A stretch of DNA of 64,000 bases from Virgibacillus natechei (GCF_026013645.1 NZ_CP110224.1:620001-684000), one strand, 5' to 3'; numbered from the stretch's first letter, positions 1 to 9,421 are shown. Notes: a model not told the origin generated them from the sequence alone. Translations and numbers: made by a program.

Positions 1-500
1 GGAGAAATGTGACTCCTAGATCCTCCACCCCCATTACTAACCAATCACTTATCGTTAAGTAGCTTTAGATTGATTTTATCATTTTTATGTTGAGGCAAGA
101 AAAGAAATAGCACACGCCTACACTACTATTATGACAAACACTAGGAAAATTTCACCATGCTCGAGGCATTTATTCATGTACTTTCCATTGCATTCCAAAT
201 AGAACGATTTGTCCGCTACCATATAAAAATAAAGCTCCGTTAAATCTTCTAAGTTATTTATATCCGTGTATTAGTATAGTTTCCCCAATAGTGTGGCTTT
301 ATATCAGTCTTTTTTTTACCCTTCCACTTTGATTGATTCGGATATAGAAAATTATTCGATGAACACAGACAAAAACATTACATGAGTTTTCTTTAACATT
401 GATATTACTGTATCAGGAGAGTATGATTATTAGCATTAGAGGGTATTCGCTTGATAAAAGTGTATCTCGGCAGATAAGAAAGTTAAAAACTTCTTACTGC
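1..500. other. Intergenic, no gene recognised
   Basis: I find no open reading frame with a ribosome binding site and no recognisable protein remnant on either strand. The stretch is AT-rich. A weak GGAG/CTCC hairpin lies at the extreme left edge, but I cannot assign it a function. Any gene to which this is a flank lies outside the window. Confidence 0.4.
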
Positions 501-555
501 ATAAGTGCGAGCTTTGGCATTAACCGAAAAGCTTGGTAAATGCCAAGTTTTCTAA
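501..555. repeat. Dispersed repeat, ATGCCAAG family, copy 1
   Basis: The block begins ATAAGTGCGAGCTTTGGCAT, contains ACCGAAAAGCTTGG and ends AATGCCAAGTTTTCT. The TTGGCATT and AATGCCAA halves can pair into a hairpin. The block at 9457-9521 shares the start, the middle and the end. Copies at 13798-13840 and 48227-48270 share the 3' part. It abuts the ribosome binding site of the next gene. Confidence 0.6.
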
Positions 556-571
556 TGAGGAGGTAGAGCTG

Positions 572-1840
572 ATGGAGGACGACCAATTATGGTACAGGCT
601 TGATAATGCAGGAAAATTGTATTCGTCTATTATTTCATCTCGGGCAACAACTCTTTTTCGGGTGTCTGCAACGCTCACTTCTACAATTGATTCAGGGTTT
701 CTTCAAGCGGCTCTTGAGTCGACTTTGGAACGTTTTCCTTTTTATAAAGTGCAACTTAAACAAGGGTTTTTTTGGTATTATTTTGAAGGAACCGACCAAA
801 TCCCACAAGTTGCAGAAGAAGTTTATTATCCATGTATGAGTTTATCAATTAAAAAGCGGGGGTCATTTCCGTTTAGGGTGTTATATTTTAATAAACGAAT
901 TTCCTTGGAATTATCTCACAGTATTACAGATGGTACGGGTGCGCTTAACTTCATACGTGAACTCGTTACCAATTATTTGCATTTAAAAGAGTCCGTCCCT
1001 TTACAGAAGGGGCAGGTAAGTGATGAACAGCTGAGACTGGAAACGGAAAATTCATTTCGAAGACACTATGAAAAAGATATTCCTGTTTCAACGTCGCAGG
1101 TTGGCAAGTCATTTAAGATTCCAATTGACCTGGACAAAAAAGGTCATTATTACATAACAACAGGGATTATGAATTTGGAATCCTTAAAGCAGAAAGCCAA
1201 AGAATATGATACGTCTATTACGATATTGCTTACTGCTGTTTATATGCAAACGCTATTAAAAATTCAAGAAAGTACGATGCATCGCAAACAACCAATTGTC
1301 ATTAATGTTCCCGTTAATATGCGGTCTTTTTTTGAAAGTGAAACAATGCGAAATTTCTTTGTTAGCATAACGCCTTCCATTGATGCCAGACTCGGTGAAT
1401 ACGAATTTGAAGAGATTATTGAAGAATTAAAGATTGAGTTTAGACGATTACTTACGCGGAAAAAGTTAAAGCAATACATTAAGCGAAGTGTAGTTGGCGA
1501 GGAATCATTGGGTTTGCGGTTAATGCCAACGCCAATGAAGAATATTATTGCGCCATCACTTTATTCCTTTTTTGGTGAAGGAAAATATACAAGTGGCTTG
1601 TCCAACTTGGGACTTGTTCAAGTGCCAAGTGAAATGGAGGAGTTCATTGAACGATTTGAGTTTTATCCGCCCCCTAGTATCGGAAATAAAGTAAAAGCAA
1701 TGGTGATTAGTTATAAGGAGCATATTAACATCTCCTTTGGAAATTTATCGAAGAATCGAATGGTAGAACGCGAATTTTTTCGCAGGATTCGCGCACTGGA
1801 AATTGATGTATCCATCGAAACAAATGATGAGGAGAATTAA
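572..1840 (+). CDS. Condensation-domain / alcohol acetyltransferase-like protein
   Basis: The protein has about 422 residues and resembles CoA-dependent acyltransferases and NRPS condensation domains. The HSITDGTGAL segment (near residue 115) matches the HxxxDG catalytic motif, with the His as general base. A Gly-Leu-Ser-Asn-Leu-Gly segment near the C-terminus fits the end of this fold. I chose ATG 572 because AGGAGG lies eight bases upstream; the frame is open further upstream but through a repeat. It ends 1 bp before the zinc-ribbon membrane gene, so the two are probably co-transcribed. Acyltransferase pairs with such a membrane partner are known in Firmicutes, but the substrate is unknown. 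Family confident, function not. Confidence 0.7.
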   Translation: MEDDQLWYRLDNAGKLYSSIISSRATTLFRVSATLTSTIDSGFLQAALESTLERFPFYKVQLKQGFFWYYFEGTDQIPQVAEEVYYPCMSLSIKKRGSFPFRVLYFNKRISLELSHSITDGTGALNFIRELVTNYLHLKESVPLQKGQVSDEQLRLETENSFRRHYEKDIPVSTSQVGKSFKIPIDLDKKGHYYITTGIMNLESLKQKAKEYDTSITILLTAVYMQTLLKIQESTMHRKQPIVINVPVNMRSFFESETMRNFFVSITPSIDARLGEYEFEEIIEELKIEFRRLLTRKKLKQYIKRSVVGEESLGLRLMPTPMKNIIAPSLYSFFGEGKYTSGLSNLGLVQVPSEMEEFIERFEFYPPPSIGNKVKAMVISYKEHINISFGNLSKNRMVEREFFRRIRALEIDVSIETNDEEN

Positions 1841-1841
1841 C

Positions 1842-2555
1842 ATGGCCTATTGTCCGAAATGTGGTGTTGCGGTTGAAAAAGATAATCACCCCTGCCCATT
1901 ATGCGGTTTTCATATCCCAAAGGTGAATGAGTCGAAAGAGCCTGTGGAACGAAAATTCCCTAAAGCTGACAATCCCTATCCTGCACATATGCGAAGAGTG
2001 TTGAATCGTATCTTTGTTTTTGTATCCCTATTAATATTCGTAGCGGTTAGTCTCATGTTCTATGTGAATTATGAGATAAGCGGTGCGTTTACATGGTCGA
2101 GATACAGTAATTTAAGTGTTCTTGCTGGTTGGGGGATATTATATTTTTCATTTGGCTACGTGCAAAACTTCTATAAGGTAATTATCGGTATTGCGCTGAT
2201 TTCGTTAGTTCTCTTATTTGGATTAGATATTTTCGGTGGTCAACTGGACTGGTTTATTCCGTTAGCATTTCCTATCGTTGTCGGGACAGCCGTAATAGGT
2301 TTGTGTTACTACAGTCTTATAAGGTCTTTATCAGTAAAAGGTTTTAACGTCATTGGCTTTTTCTTTGTAGCGGTTGTCATCCTGTCCATGTGGATAAATT
2401 TCTTCATTAGCAGTCATCAAGGTGAAACGGACTTGCTAAGGTGGTTAATCGTTACGGGACTACAATTATTACCAGTTTCTTTAGTTATGCTGTACGTCAA
2501 ATATGGTTTACCGGAGCGTGTCAAGCAAAAGATTGCCAGGAAATTCCATTTATGA
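1842..2555 (+). CDS. Zinc-ribbon membrane protein (DUF6320-like)
   Basis: A 237-residue protein. Its N-terminus carries two CxxC pairs (CPKC at about residues 4-7, CPLC at about 19-22), a zinc ribbon typical of membrane-tethered proteins. About six hydrophobic helices follow between residues 50 and 230. ATG 1842 is preceded by GAGGAG that overlaps the end of the upstream acyltransferase gene, so translation is probably coupled. The topology would place the ribbon in the cytoplasm, perhaps to dock the acyltransferase at the membrane (inference). No catalytic motif is visible. Confidence 0.65.
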   Translation: MAYCPKCGVAVEKDNHPCPLCGFHIPKVNESKEPVERKFPKADNPYPAHMRRVLNRIFVFVSLLIFVAVSLMFYVNYEISGAFTWSRYSNLSVLAGWGILYFSFGYVQNFYKVIIGIALISLVLLFGLDIFGGQLDWFIPLAFPIVVGTAVIGLCYYSLIRSLSVKGFNVIGFFFVAVVILSMWINFFISSHQGETDLLRWLIVTGLQLLPVSLVMLYVKYGLPERVKQKIARKFHL

Positions 2556-2693
2556 TGTGAGACTGATAATCGGGTTATCTCACTATTGAAGGGGTTTATT
2601 GGGTTAGAGTGCAGGAAGGGAAGGAAGATCCTGTTTTCTTCATGGTGAATCGATTTTGTTATATAATGTGAAGGAGAGAAGGGGGTTTTTAGC

Positions 2694-3434
2694 TTGTTAA
2701 AAAAGCTAGAAGCAGAGAATCATGCGCAGCCGTTCAGAGGTCCATTCACCATTACACGTGTTCTGCCAGGTGGAATTTTGGGGAACAAAACCGCGGATCC
2801 TGCATTTGGATCGTTAGCTAACATTGATCATGCGGTTATGAAAAAGGGCTTAACGATTAAGATGCATGAACATGTCAATGATGAAATTTTAAGTTATGTA
2901 GGTTCAGGCGTCATGCATCATAAAGATTCCGCAGGGTTTGAAGCGTCGATTGCACGTGGGAAATTAATGATGATGAATGCGGGCGCAAGCTTTTGGCATG
3001 AGGAAAAAGTGAAGGATGATGAAGTTGAAATGCTACAAATCTTTGTCCGACCAAATGAAACGAACCTATCCTCAGAGATTCAATTCCACGACAAACCGGT
3101 AGACAATCGTAATTGGTATGTCATGGTGGGGCCTGAAGGAAGCGAAGCACCACTTTATGTGAGACAAAACGTCTACATATTAGACGCACACCCTAAAGCT
3201 GGAGAAGAGTTGGAAGTTCCAACGTATGATGGCCATAAACCAATTCTCTACGTGATGAACGGCGAAATTACGCTTCAAGGTCTTACAATTGGCAAACAAG
3301 AGGCTGTAACGGATTTAGTCAATCCACTTCCACCTCTAGTCGCGAATGAAGATACTACAATTGTATTGTTTTTTGTCGATAGGAATGCACCGATGTCTAT
3401 GGAAGGGACAATTAGTGGCTTGAGGCAAGAATAA
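2694..3434 (+). CDS. Pirin family (bicupin) protein
   Basis: The 246-residue protein has the two-cupin pirin layout. The N-terminal half carries the metal-site pattern: an HAVM segment followed by MHEHVNDEILSYVGSGVMHH, with His-x-His and a downstream Glu as likely iron ligands. The C-terminal half is the second, degenerate cupin. Pirins are Fe(II) proteins; some show quercetinase activity and others act as redox sensors or regulators. Start TTG 2694 follows an AAGGAGAG-type site. It stands alone between a membrane protein pair and a hypothetical gene, so context does not fix the substrate. No terminator hairpin is obvious downstream. Confidence 0.75.
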   Translation: MLKKLEAENHAQPFRGPFTITRVLPGGILGNKTADPAFGSLANIDHAVMKKGLTIKMHEHVNDEILSYVGSGVMHHKDSAGFEASIARGKLMMMNAGASFWHEEKVKDDEVEMLQIFVRPNETNLSSEIQFHDKPVDNRNWYVMVGPEGSEAPLYVRQNVYILDAHPKAGEELEVPTYDGHKPILYVMNGEITLQGLTIGKQEAVTDLVNPLPPLVANEDTTIVLFFVDRNAPMSMEGTISGLRQE

Positions 3435-3708
3435 TAGCAATATAATTTAAAAAGATCAGAAGTATTTCCCTGTAAAGGTAGTGGAGAAAGGATAAAAGTC
3501 ATATAAAAACCTAACGGGTTCAGTTTAGGGAGAGAAAATATAAAATAATATAAAATCCAAGGATACAAATCACAAATGATTCAGTACCCTCTTTTTTATT
3601 GATATGACAGTCTTTATTTCAATTTATATAATGTAATAGCATTTTTATCTTTTTATTTATAATCATCAACGAACATTAACAGAGCCTAATACAAAGGAGT
3701 TTATTATT

Positions 3709-4278
3709 ATGAACAGTAAATTTTTTAAACCTAAATATGAAAATAAAGTACAAAGACCAGGTAAATTTCAGAAATTTACTATGTATATTCTTATGGTTAT
3801 AGGCGTTTTCTCATTATTCGGTTCAGTTTTAGGCTTCTTGACGAAAGTGACGGAAATGGCTCTAGCATTTGGAGTGATTGCAGTTGTCACTTTAGCTGCA
3901 GTTATATTATTGAAACGTGCATATAACACTTCTTATGAAGAAAACTTTGAGTATTTTATTTTAATCTCCAGGAACAAAGAAAACCAAGTTTTTTATGAAA
4001 ACATCATTGATTGGCAACCATCATTTAATGAAATAAAAATACTCGATAAGACCAAATCAGACAAGAAATATATAAGGGTCAATATTAAATTTTTCAAACC
4101 AGAAATTCTGCTACGAAAAATGGCTGATATGGCATTCGATGGTAAATTCAACACAATAAACCCAGAAGATCCAACCAGAAAAATTGATACGGTCTATTAC
4201 CTCGTTGATAATCGATATGGATATCTAGTAGAGGACTATGTTGACAAAATAGAGAACAAATATCAATTAAATGATTAA
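3709..4278 (+). CDS. Hypothetical membrane protein, two N-terminal TM helices
   Basis: I do not recognise the family. The 189-residue protein has a basic N-terminus, two transmembrane helices (about residues 27-46 and 52-69) and a soluble C-terminal domain of about 115 residues, rich in Lys, Asp and Tyr. This arrangement is reminiscent of small YcxB-like membrane proteins, but I cannot confirm that. ATG 3709 follows AAAGGAG. It lies just upstream of the carbamoyltransferase paralogue, about 80 bp apart; that gap has no clear terminator, so co-transcription is possible. Confidence 0.5.
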   Translation: MNSKFFKPKYENKVQRPGKFQKFTMYILMVIGVFSLFGSVLGFLTKVTEMALAFGVIAVVTLAAVILLKRAYNTSYEENFEYFILISRNKENQVFYENIIDWQPSFNEIKILDKTKSDKKYIRVNIKFFKPEILLRKMADMAFDGKFNTINPEDPTRKIDTVYYLVDNRYGYLVEDYVDKIENKYQLND

Positions 4279-4359
4279 TTTAATGCCATAACGATTGTAA
4301 GTTTATTATGTTTATAATGGTATAATTAATCTAAATTGTGTGATCTAGAGGGAAGGCTG

Positions 4360-5220
4360 ATGATTTTGAACTTATTGGGTATTAATGATTTATCTGAGTT
4401 TCAAATATCCGAGATTTTCGCCTTGGGTGATAAACTAAAATCTCATAACTCAGGAAATAACTTAAATGGGAAAACATTCATATTATTTTTCCCAGAGTCA
4501 AGCATAAGAACTAGAATTACTTTTGAGAAAGGGATAAAGGATTTGGGAGGAGAATGCATATTATTTCCTCCAGATACTTTGGATAAGAGGGAGAAGTTGA
4601 CAGATGTTATTCAATATATTGAAAACTGGGCTGACGGTGTAATTGTTAGACACCCGGATTCTTCAAAAATCCAGGAGTTATCAAGGTATACTTCTATACC
4701 AATCATTAATGCGATGACTTCTGATAATCACCCATGTGAGATTTTATCTGATTTATATTCTATTAGTAAGATAAAAGAGGATTATAGAGATCTTGTGTAT
4801 ACATTCGTTGGTGGGGCGGGCAATATTTCGAGGTCGTGGATGAACATTGCAAAAGTTATGAACCTAAAATTTAATCATGTTTGCACAAGTGGTAATGAGT
4901 TATGTAAAGATAACCTTAATTATAAATTTCATTCGGATCTCGATACAGTATTGATGAGTAGTGATGTGATTTTAACAGATTCCTTATCCAGTGATTTACG
5001 AACAAATGAGTACATAAATAAATATCAAATAACTTTAGAGAGAATGAAATCAACAAAGAGACAATCAATATTAAACCCATGTCCACCATTTTTTAGAAAT
5101 GAAGAGATTAGTGAAAATGCTATTTCCTCAGATTACTTTGTTGGGTATGGATTTAAAAAGAATTTGATTTATGTCCAACAAGCTATCATTTTATATTGTT
5201 GTGGAATAAAAAAAGTTTGA
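4360..5220 (+). CDS. Divergent aspartate/ornithine carbamoyltransferase-family protein
   Basis: At 286 residues this has the length and layout of an ATCase/OTCase subunit. The carbamoyl-phosphate loop is recognisable as SSIRTR (residues 47-52), VRH at 96-98 and HPCE at 124-127; canonical enzymes have S-T-R-T-R and HPxQ. The C-terminal HCLP/HPLP loop appears as NPCPP (239-243), so the usual His is Asn. These changes make ordinary citrulline or carbamoyl-aspartate synthesis uncertain. I prefer ATG 4360, behind GAGGGAAGG, over an upstream TTG. There is no arginine or pyrimidine gene nearby. It may be a specialised transcarbamoylase or a non-catalytic paralogue. Confidence 0.7.
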   Translation: MILNLLGINDLSEFQISEIFALGDKLKSHNSGNNLNGKTFILFFPESSIRTRITFEKGIKDLGGECILFPPDTLDKREKLTDVIQYIENWADGVIVRHPDSSKIQELSRYTSIPIINAMTSDNHPCEILSDLYSISKIKEDYRDLVYTFVGGAGNISRSWMNIAKVMNLKFNHVCTSGNELCKDNLNYKFHSDLDTVLMSSDVILTDSLSSDLRTNEYINKYQITLERMKSTKRQSILNPCPPFFRNEEISENAISSDYFVGYGFKKNLIYVQQAIILYCCGIKKV

Positions 5221-5252
5221 ACCCATTTCAATAATCTTAGTAATTCCAGAAA

Positions 5253-5311
5253 CGGGCGCGATTGTGGAAAAGAAAATAAATTATAACGCTTTAAAAAACG
5301 CCCAGATATAT
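5253..5311. repeat. Hairpin-forming intergenic element (GGGCG/CGCCC arms)
   Basis: GGGCG near the left end and CGCCC near the right end bracket an AT-rich interior, predicting a stem with a large loop. No T-tract follows directly, so it is not a classic terminator. It lies downstream of the carbamoyltransferase paralogue. I found only this copy in the window. Confidence 0.3.
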
Positions 5312-5423
5312 CTGAAGTTTTTTTGTTTGCTATTTATATTGTTAATTTACAGGTGAAAAGGATACCAAATAGTGTGTTTTTTCCTCGATATTAGCATTTT
5401 TCTCTTCCAGAACTGAACCCGTT

Positions 5424-5461
5424 AAAAAAACCCCTCCATAGATCATATGAGGGGTTTTTAT
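5424..5461 (-). terminator. Rho-independent terminator of ddh
   Basis: AACCCCTC and GAGGGGTT arms (5429-5456) are flanked by A and T runs on both sides. It can end the minus-strand ddh transcript and also stop plus-strand readthrough. Confidence 0.85.
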
Positions 5462-5463
5462 AC

Positions 5464-6450
5464 TTATAAGTAATCTCTACGCAATTCCTCCGCTGATTTT
5501 GGAGAAATGTATCCAGGTGCTACATCATAAATTGTTTTCGCACCTTTTTGACCTTCTTTATTTAAACGGTAGGCTGCACGTGTATAGGCGGTGAGAACAC
5601 TTGCAGTGAATTCAGGATTACTATCCAACGTTAAACTATATTCTGCAATTTGATTATTTCCTTCCCCTGTTTTACCACTGCGAATGACAAATCCACCGTG
5701 TGGCATGGAAGAGTGATCCCGTTTCAATTCTTCTTCCGTAATAAAGTGAACGGTCGTTTCATAATCAGCAAAATAGTTCGGCATTGTTTTAATTTCCTGT
5801 TCGATTTTCGCTGTATCGGCACCCTCTTCGGCTACAATATAGCATGTCCGCACATGGCGATCACTTTTGGAAACATCTGGATTTTCTCCATTTCTAACTT
5901 GTTCGATCACTTTTTCAGATGGGATTGTATACTGAACACCCTTTTTCACACCTTCTACTCTGCGGACAGCATCAGAGTGACCTTGGCTCAGGCCTTTGCC
6001 CCAAAACGTATAGGTCTCACCTTCAGGCAGAAGCGCTTCCGACATGACACGGTTAACCGAAAACATACCTGGATCCCAACCAACTGAAATAACGCTTGTT
6101 TTTCCACTAGCCTGTGCTACTTTATCGACAGATGCAAAGAACTCAGGGATTTTTGCGTGTGTATCATAACTATCTACTGTATTAAACATTTCCGCAAAAG
6201 TGGGAACCTGTTCAGGAAGGTCTGTTGCGGAACCACCGCATAAGATCATTACATCGATTTTGTCGGTGTAGTTCTTTGCTTCATCGATATGTAACACACT
6301 TACGTCCGGATTAATAATGTTTACACTATCCGGGTTTCTTCTTGAAAAAACAGCGACAAGCTCCATGTCTGGCTGTTGCGCGATAGAAGCCTCTGTACCT
6401 CTACCTAAATTACCGTATCCTACGATACCTACTCTGATTTTACTTTCCAT
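5464..6450 (-). CDS. ddh: meso-Diaminopimelate D-dehydrogenase
   Basis: The enzyme makes meso-2,6-diaminopimelate in one step from tetrahydrodipicolinate, ammonia and NADPH (the fourth lysine/peptidoglycan route). The 328-residue length fits the family. The N-terminal Rossmann motif GIVGYGNLG (residues 8-16) is followed by the VFSRR phosphate-binding segment for NADPH. The central VISVGWDPGMFSVNRV and GKGLSQGHSDAVRR stretches are highly conserved in Ddh. Its start is an ATG behind a GGAGGGG-type site on the minus strand. It is a single-gene unit closed by the hairpin just downstream. Such enzymes occur in only some Bacillaceae, alongside the acyl-DAP pathway. Confidence 0.93.
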   Translation of the reverse strand: MESKIRVGIVGYGNLGRGTEASIAQQPDMELVAVFSRRNPDSVNIINPDVSVLHIDEAKNYTDKIDVMILCGGSATDLPEQVPTFAEMFNTVDSYDTHAKIPEFFASVDKVAQASGKTSVISVGWDPGMFSVNRVMSEALLPEGETYTFWGKGLSQGHSDAVRRVEGVKKGVQYTIPSEKVIEQVRNGENPDVSKSDRHVRTCYIVAEEGADTAKIEQEIKTMPNYFADYETTVHFITEEELKRDHSSMPHGGFVIRSGKTGEGNNQIAEYSLTLDSNPEFTASVLTAYTRAAYRLNKEGQKGAKTIYDVAPGYISPKSAEELRRDYL

Positions 6451-6571
6451 ATATTCCCCTCCATTAGTTCGCTTTTACTTCACTTGCTCACGTTTCTCTT
6501 TATACTATCGTTTTTTATTTTCATGTGCAATATCTATGGTTCAAGGATTCGATAAAATGAGTGTATTTATT

Positions 6572-6658
6572 TAGCGAAATCCTGAAACGGGAGACAGCCA
6601 CCTTAAACTGGGAGACACCCCTGCCGAAAAAGGAGAACGCCCACCTGAATCAGGAAAC
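6572..6658. repeat. Imperfect GGGAGACA-type short repeats
   Basis: The spacer between the HD gene and ddh holds three loose repeats of a pattern CTGAAAC/GGGAGACA/CCACC (GGGAGACAGCC, GGGAGACACCC, GGAGAACGCCC). They lie just downstream of the HD gene's stop codon. No clear terminator is present. Function unknown. Confidence 0.35.
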
Positions 6659-7198
6659 TTATCCAAAAACCCGCTCCACAACATCCGCATAATCCCTAAA
6701 GTAATTTGGTATGTCACGATCATCTAGCCCAACATACATATTCGCAACAACCGATCTGTTATACCACATTTGTTTTTCAAATCCTGCGTTAAATTTGTCC
6801 CATGCTGCATCACCTTGCTGTTTTAAGTCTATTTCCATACCAAGCAGATTATCCAGTTTATCAGCGATGATCAGGTATTTAATTTCTTTTTCAGCATATC
6901 TAATAGTGTCGATGGTATGTTGTTTGCGCTCCTGCCATGATTTGGATTTGTCTTCTGTATGGGTGGCGACAAGCGCTGCAACTCGATCACCGAATTCACG
7001 CTCGATATCCTCTATTTCATAGAGCGTATCTTCAACTACATCATGTAAATAGCCTGCGCAAATGAGTTCAGTTGAATATGCATTCTTCTCAAGTCTTTCC
7101 GCAACTCGAATGGGGTGGGTGACATACGGAGTATCTGAATTTTTTCGAGTTTGCCCTGCATGTGCCATCTCTGCAAATTTCTTAGCCTGTTGTTTCAA
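6659..7198 (-). CDS. HD-domain phosphohydrolase (SpoT-like small hydrolase)
   Basis: The 179-residue protein is one HD domain. Metal ligands are visible as His in THPIRVA (about residue 27), the HD pair in GYLHDVVEDT (about 51-56) and a downstream Asp in IADKLDNL. This matches the hydrolase half of RelA/SpoT and the small Mesh1-type (p)ppGpp hydrolases, but no synthetase or TGS domain is present. Start ATG 7198 follows an AGGAGG-like site. It could hydrolyse (p)ppGpp or other nucleotides; the sequence cannot decide. It is monocistronic, divergent from fni. Confidence 0.75.
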   Translation of the reverse strand: MKQQAKKFAEMAHAGQTRKNSDTPYVTHPIRVAERLEKNAYSTELICAGYLHDVVEDTLYEIEDIEREFGDRVAALVATHTEDKSKSWQERKQHTIDTIRYAEKEIKYLIIADKLDNLLGMEIDLKQQGDAAWDKFNAGFEKQMWYNRSVVANMYVGLDDRDIPNYFRDYADVVERVFG

Positions 7199-7369
7199 AT
7201 CATTTCCTCCTGGATCTATTAGTACCTCTAGCTATACCATTTTTATGAAGGGCAAACAAGTGCGTACTTGAAAAACATTCACACATAGATGGTTTCTCCA
7301 TTACATTTGTAAAAAATATTGGTATACTGTAAGTAATATTGTTGTAATAGAATAGGAGGGTCCCTTGAA

Positions 7370-8425
7370 ATGGAAGAGGGCATAAATAAGCGTAAAACGG
7401 AGCATATCAGACTTTGTTTAACGGAAAATGTAGAGGGTGTAAATAAGTCGACTGGACTTGAAGGAATAAATTTTATACATAATGCGTTACCAGAAATTAA
7501 TTTAGATGATATTCAACTGGATACAACTTTTCTGAACAAGAAAATGAACGCTCCATTTTTGGTAAGCTCGATGACTGGCGGTTCTGAGCTTGCAACGAAG
7601 ATTAATCAAAACTTAGCAATTGCTGCAGAAGAAAAAGGATGGGCAGTGGCACTTGGTTCGACAAGAGCTTTACTTGAAAGTGATGCACATAAAGGTTCTT
7701 TCTTAATTCGTGAGCAAGCCCCAACCGTACCTCTGATTGCGAATTTGGGTGTCGTTCAATTGAATTATGGTTATGGTGCTGAGGAAGCGAAGCGTATTGT
7801 TGAAATGACTGGTGCAGATTCACTTGTTTTACATTTTAACACCTTACAGGAAGCTGTTCAGGATGGTGGCGATTTAAATTTCGAAAATCTATTACCAAAG
7901 ATAGAAAAAGTCACCCAAGCATTAGATGTACCTGTTATTGCGAAAGAGGTTGGCTTTGGTATTGACGGAACAGTTGCTGAAAAATTATATCATGCAGGAA
8001 TATCTCATATAGATGTAGCGGGCGCTGGTGGAACATCATGGAGTCAGGTAGAAAAACTTCGTTCAGAGGATCCATTAAAACGGGCGGCAGCAGAGGCCTT
8101 TAATGATTGGGGACTGCCAACGAAAGATTGTATTGTGTCTGTTAGAAGTAAATTACCAAACGTTCCACTTATAGCTAGCGGTGGGATGAAGACAGGTGTG
8201 GATGCGGCTAAAGCGATCACTCTTGGAGCAGATGTAATTGGTTTTGCTCGTCAATTGCTGCAAGCTGCGACAGAGTCATCTACAGAAGTCGTCCGAACAA
8301 TGGACCAAATTGAGCTTGAGTTGAAAATGGCAATGTTCGGTATTGGTGCAGGGACATTGGAGGAATTAAAAAACACAAAACGCGTCAGTATTATGGGAAG
8401 ATCCTTATTGGATGAAAACAGCTAA
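7370..8425 (+). CDS. fni: Isopentenyl-diphosphate delta-isomerase, type II (FMN)
   Basis: The enzyme interconverts isopentenyl and dimethylallyl diphosphate in isoprenoid synthesis, using reduced FMN and Mg2+. The 351-residue TIM-barrel protein shows the family signatures: RKTEHIRLCL near the N-terminus, FLVSSMTGG (about 64-72), LGSTRALLE, a LHFNTLQEAVQ segment that normally reads HxNxxQE (Gln and Glu retained), KEVGFGI, DVAGAGGTSW and the FMN-phosphate segment ASGGMKTGVDAAKA. It is preceded by AGGAGGG and ends in a hairpin terminator overlapping its stop codon. Single-gene unit. Confidence 0.95.
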   Translation: MEEGINKRKTEHIRLCLTENVEGVNKSTGLEGINFIHNALPEINLDDIQLDTTFLNKKMNAPFLVSSMTGGSELATKINQNLAIAAEEKGWAVALGSTRALLESDAHKGSFLIREQAPTVPLIANLGVVQLNYGYGAEEAKRIVEMTGADSLVLHFNTLQEAVQDGGDLNFENLLPKIEKVTQALDVPVIAKEVGFGIDGTVAEKLYHAGISHIDVAGAGGTSWSQVEKLRSEDPLKRAAAEAFNDWGLPTKDCIVSVRSKLPNVPLIASGGMKTGVDAAKAITLGADVIGFARQLLQAATESSTEVVRTMDQIELELKMAMFGIGAGTLEELKNTKRVSIMGRSLLDENS

Positions 8426-8455
8426 AGCCGGAAGCGGTTTTAGCTGTAATTTTTT
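8420..8455 (+). terminator. Terminator of fni
   Basis: AGCTAAAGCCG and CGGTTTTAGCT arms are followed by a run of T. The left arm overlaps the fni stop codon. Confidence 0.8.
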
Positions 8456-8633
8456 GGCAAATGTTTCATTAAAAAATAATTGGGAACTATACATACAAAC
8501 AAAGCCTCATAAGAGGATATTTACGACGAGTAGAGCATGATAAAAGATAAGCCACGTCAACGTTTTACCAGGCATATTATTTAATCAATTTTCTAAGCTA
8601 TGCTATAATATCCACAGAAATGAGGTGTAGGTT

Positions 8634-9356
8634 ATGAAAATTGAGATATGGTCAGATTTCGTATGCCCATTCTGCTACATTGGAAAAAGAAGATTGGAAG
8701 TTGCTCTAGAAAAGTTTCCGCATAAAGATGATATTACTCTAGAATATAAAAGCTATGAATTGGATCCAAATGCAGAAGTAAATCCTGGACAGAATATGCA
8801 TGAATACCTAGCTGCTAAAAAAGGAATGTCTGTAGACCAGGCTAAAAGCATGAATGAAAGTGTCGGTCAACAAGCTGCAGAAGTAGGATTGACGTATAAC
8901 TTTGACACGATGCAACATACGAACACATTTGATGCACATCGTGTAGCAAAGTATGCAGGAGAGCAAGGCAAAGGAAAAGAAATGACAGAACGTCTCTTGT
9001 CTGCTTATTTTACAGAATCAAAACTTATCAGTGATCAGAAGACCTTAATCGAACTTGCTGAGGAAGTTGGTTTGGATGTGAATGAGGTAACTGCATTACT
9101 TAAAGTGGATGATTATGCGGAACATGTCCGTGGGGATGAAGAGCAAGCGCGTCAAATTGGCGTACAAGGTGTACCGTTTTTTGTATTTAATGAAAAATAT
9201 GCAGTATCTGGAGCCCAGTCCCCAGACACTTTTACAGACGTTCTGAAACAGGTTTGGGAAGAAGAAAATGAAAAAACAGTTCTGCAATCATTAAATCCAA
9301 AGAAGTCTGAAACCACGTATTGTACAGATGAAGGATGCGAAGTAAGAGAGGACTAA
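8634..9356 (+). CDS. DsbA family oxidoreductase, FrnE-like
   Basis: A 240-residue cytoplasmic thioredoxin-fold protein with no signal peptide. The active site is CPFC in WSDFVCPFCYIGKRRLE (about residues 11-14). A cis-proline loop GVQGVPFFVF (about 176-185) and an internal helical domain are typical of the FrnE branch of DsbA proteins. A second Cys pair in YCTDEGC near the C-terminus is typical of FrnE-like proteins in Bacillaceae. Such proteins act as cytoplasmic disulfide oxidoreductases in stress responses. ATG 8634 follows GAGGTG. It is a single-gene unit ended by the hairpin at 9378-9421. Confidence 0.85.
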   Translation: MKIEIWSDFVCPFCYIGKRRLEVALEKFPHKDDITLEYKSYELDPNAEVNPGQNMHEYLAAKKGMSVDQAKSMNESVGQQAAEVGLTYNFDTMQHTNTFDAHRVAKYAGEQGKGKEMTERLLSAYFTESKLISDQKTLIELAEEVGLDVNEVTALLKVDDYAEHVRGDEEQARQIGVQGVPFFVFNEKYAVSGAQSPDTFTDVLKQVWEEENEKTVLQSLNPKKSETTYCTDEGCEVRED

Positions 9357-9377
9357 TAGCAACTAATTAATCATTTA

Positions 9378-9421
9378 AATAACTTTAGTGAGGGTATGTT
9401 TCTCACTAAGGTTATTTTTTT
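9378..9421 (+). terminator. Terminator of frnE-like gene
   Basis: Arms AATAACTTTAGTGAG and CTCACTAAGGTTATT are followed by seven T residues. Confidence 0.9.

Noticed and set aside
533..571. Upstream TTG start for the condensation-domain protein
   Set aside because: It lies inside the dispersed repeat and lacks a ribosome binding site, while ATG 572 has AGGAGG at ideal spacing.
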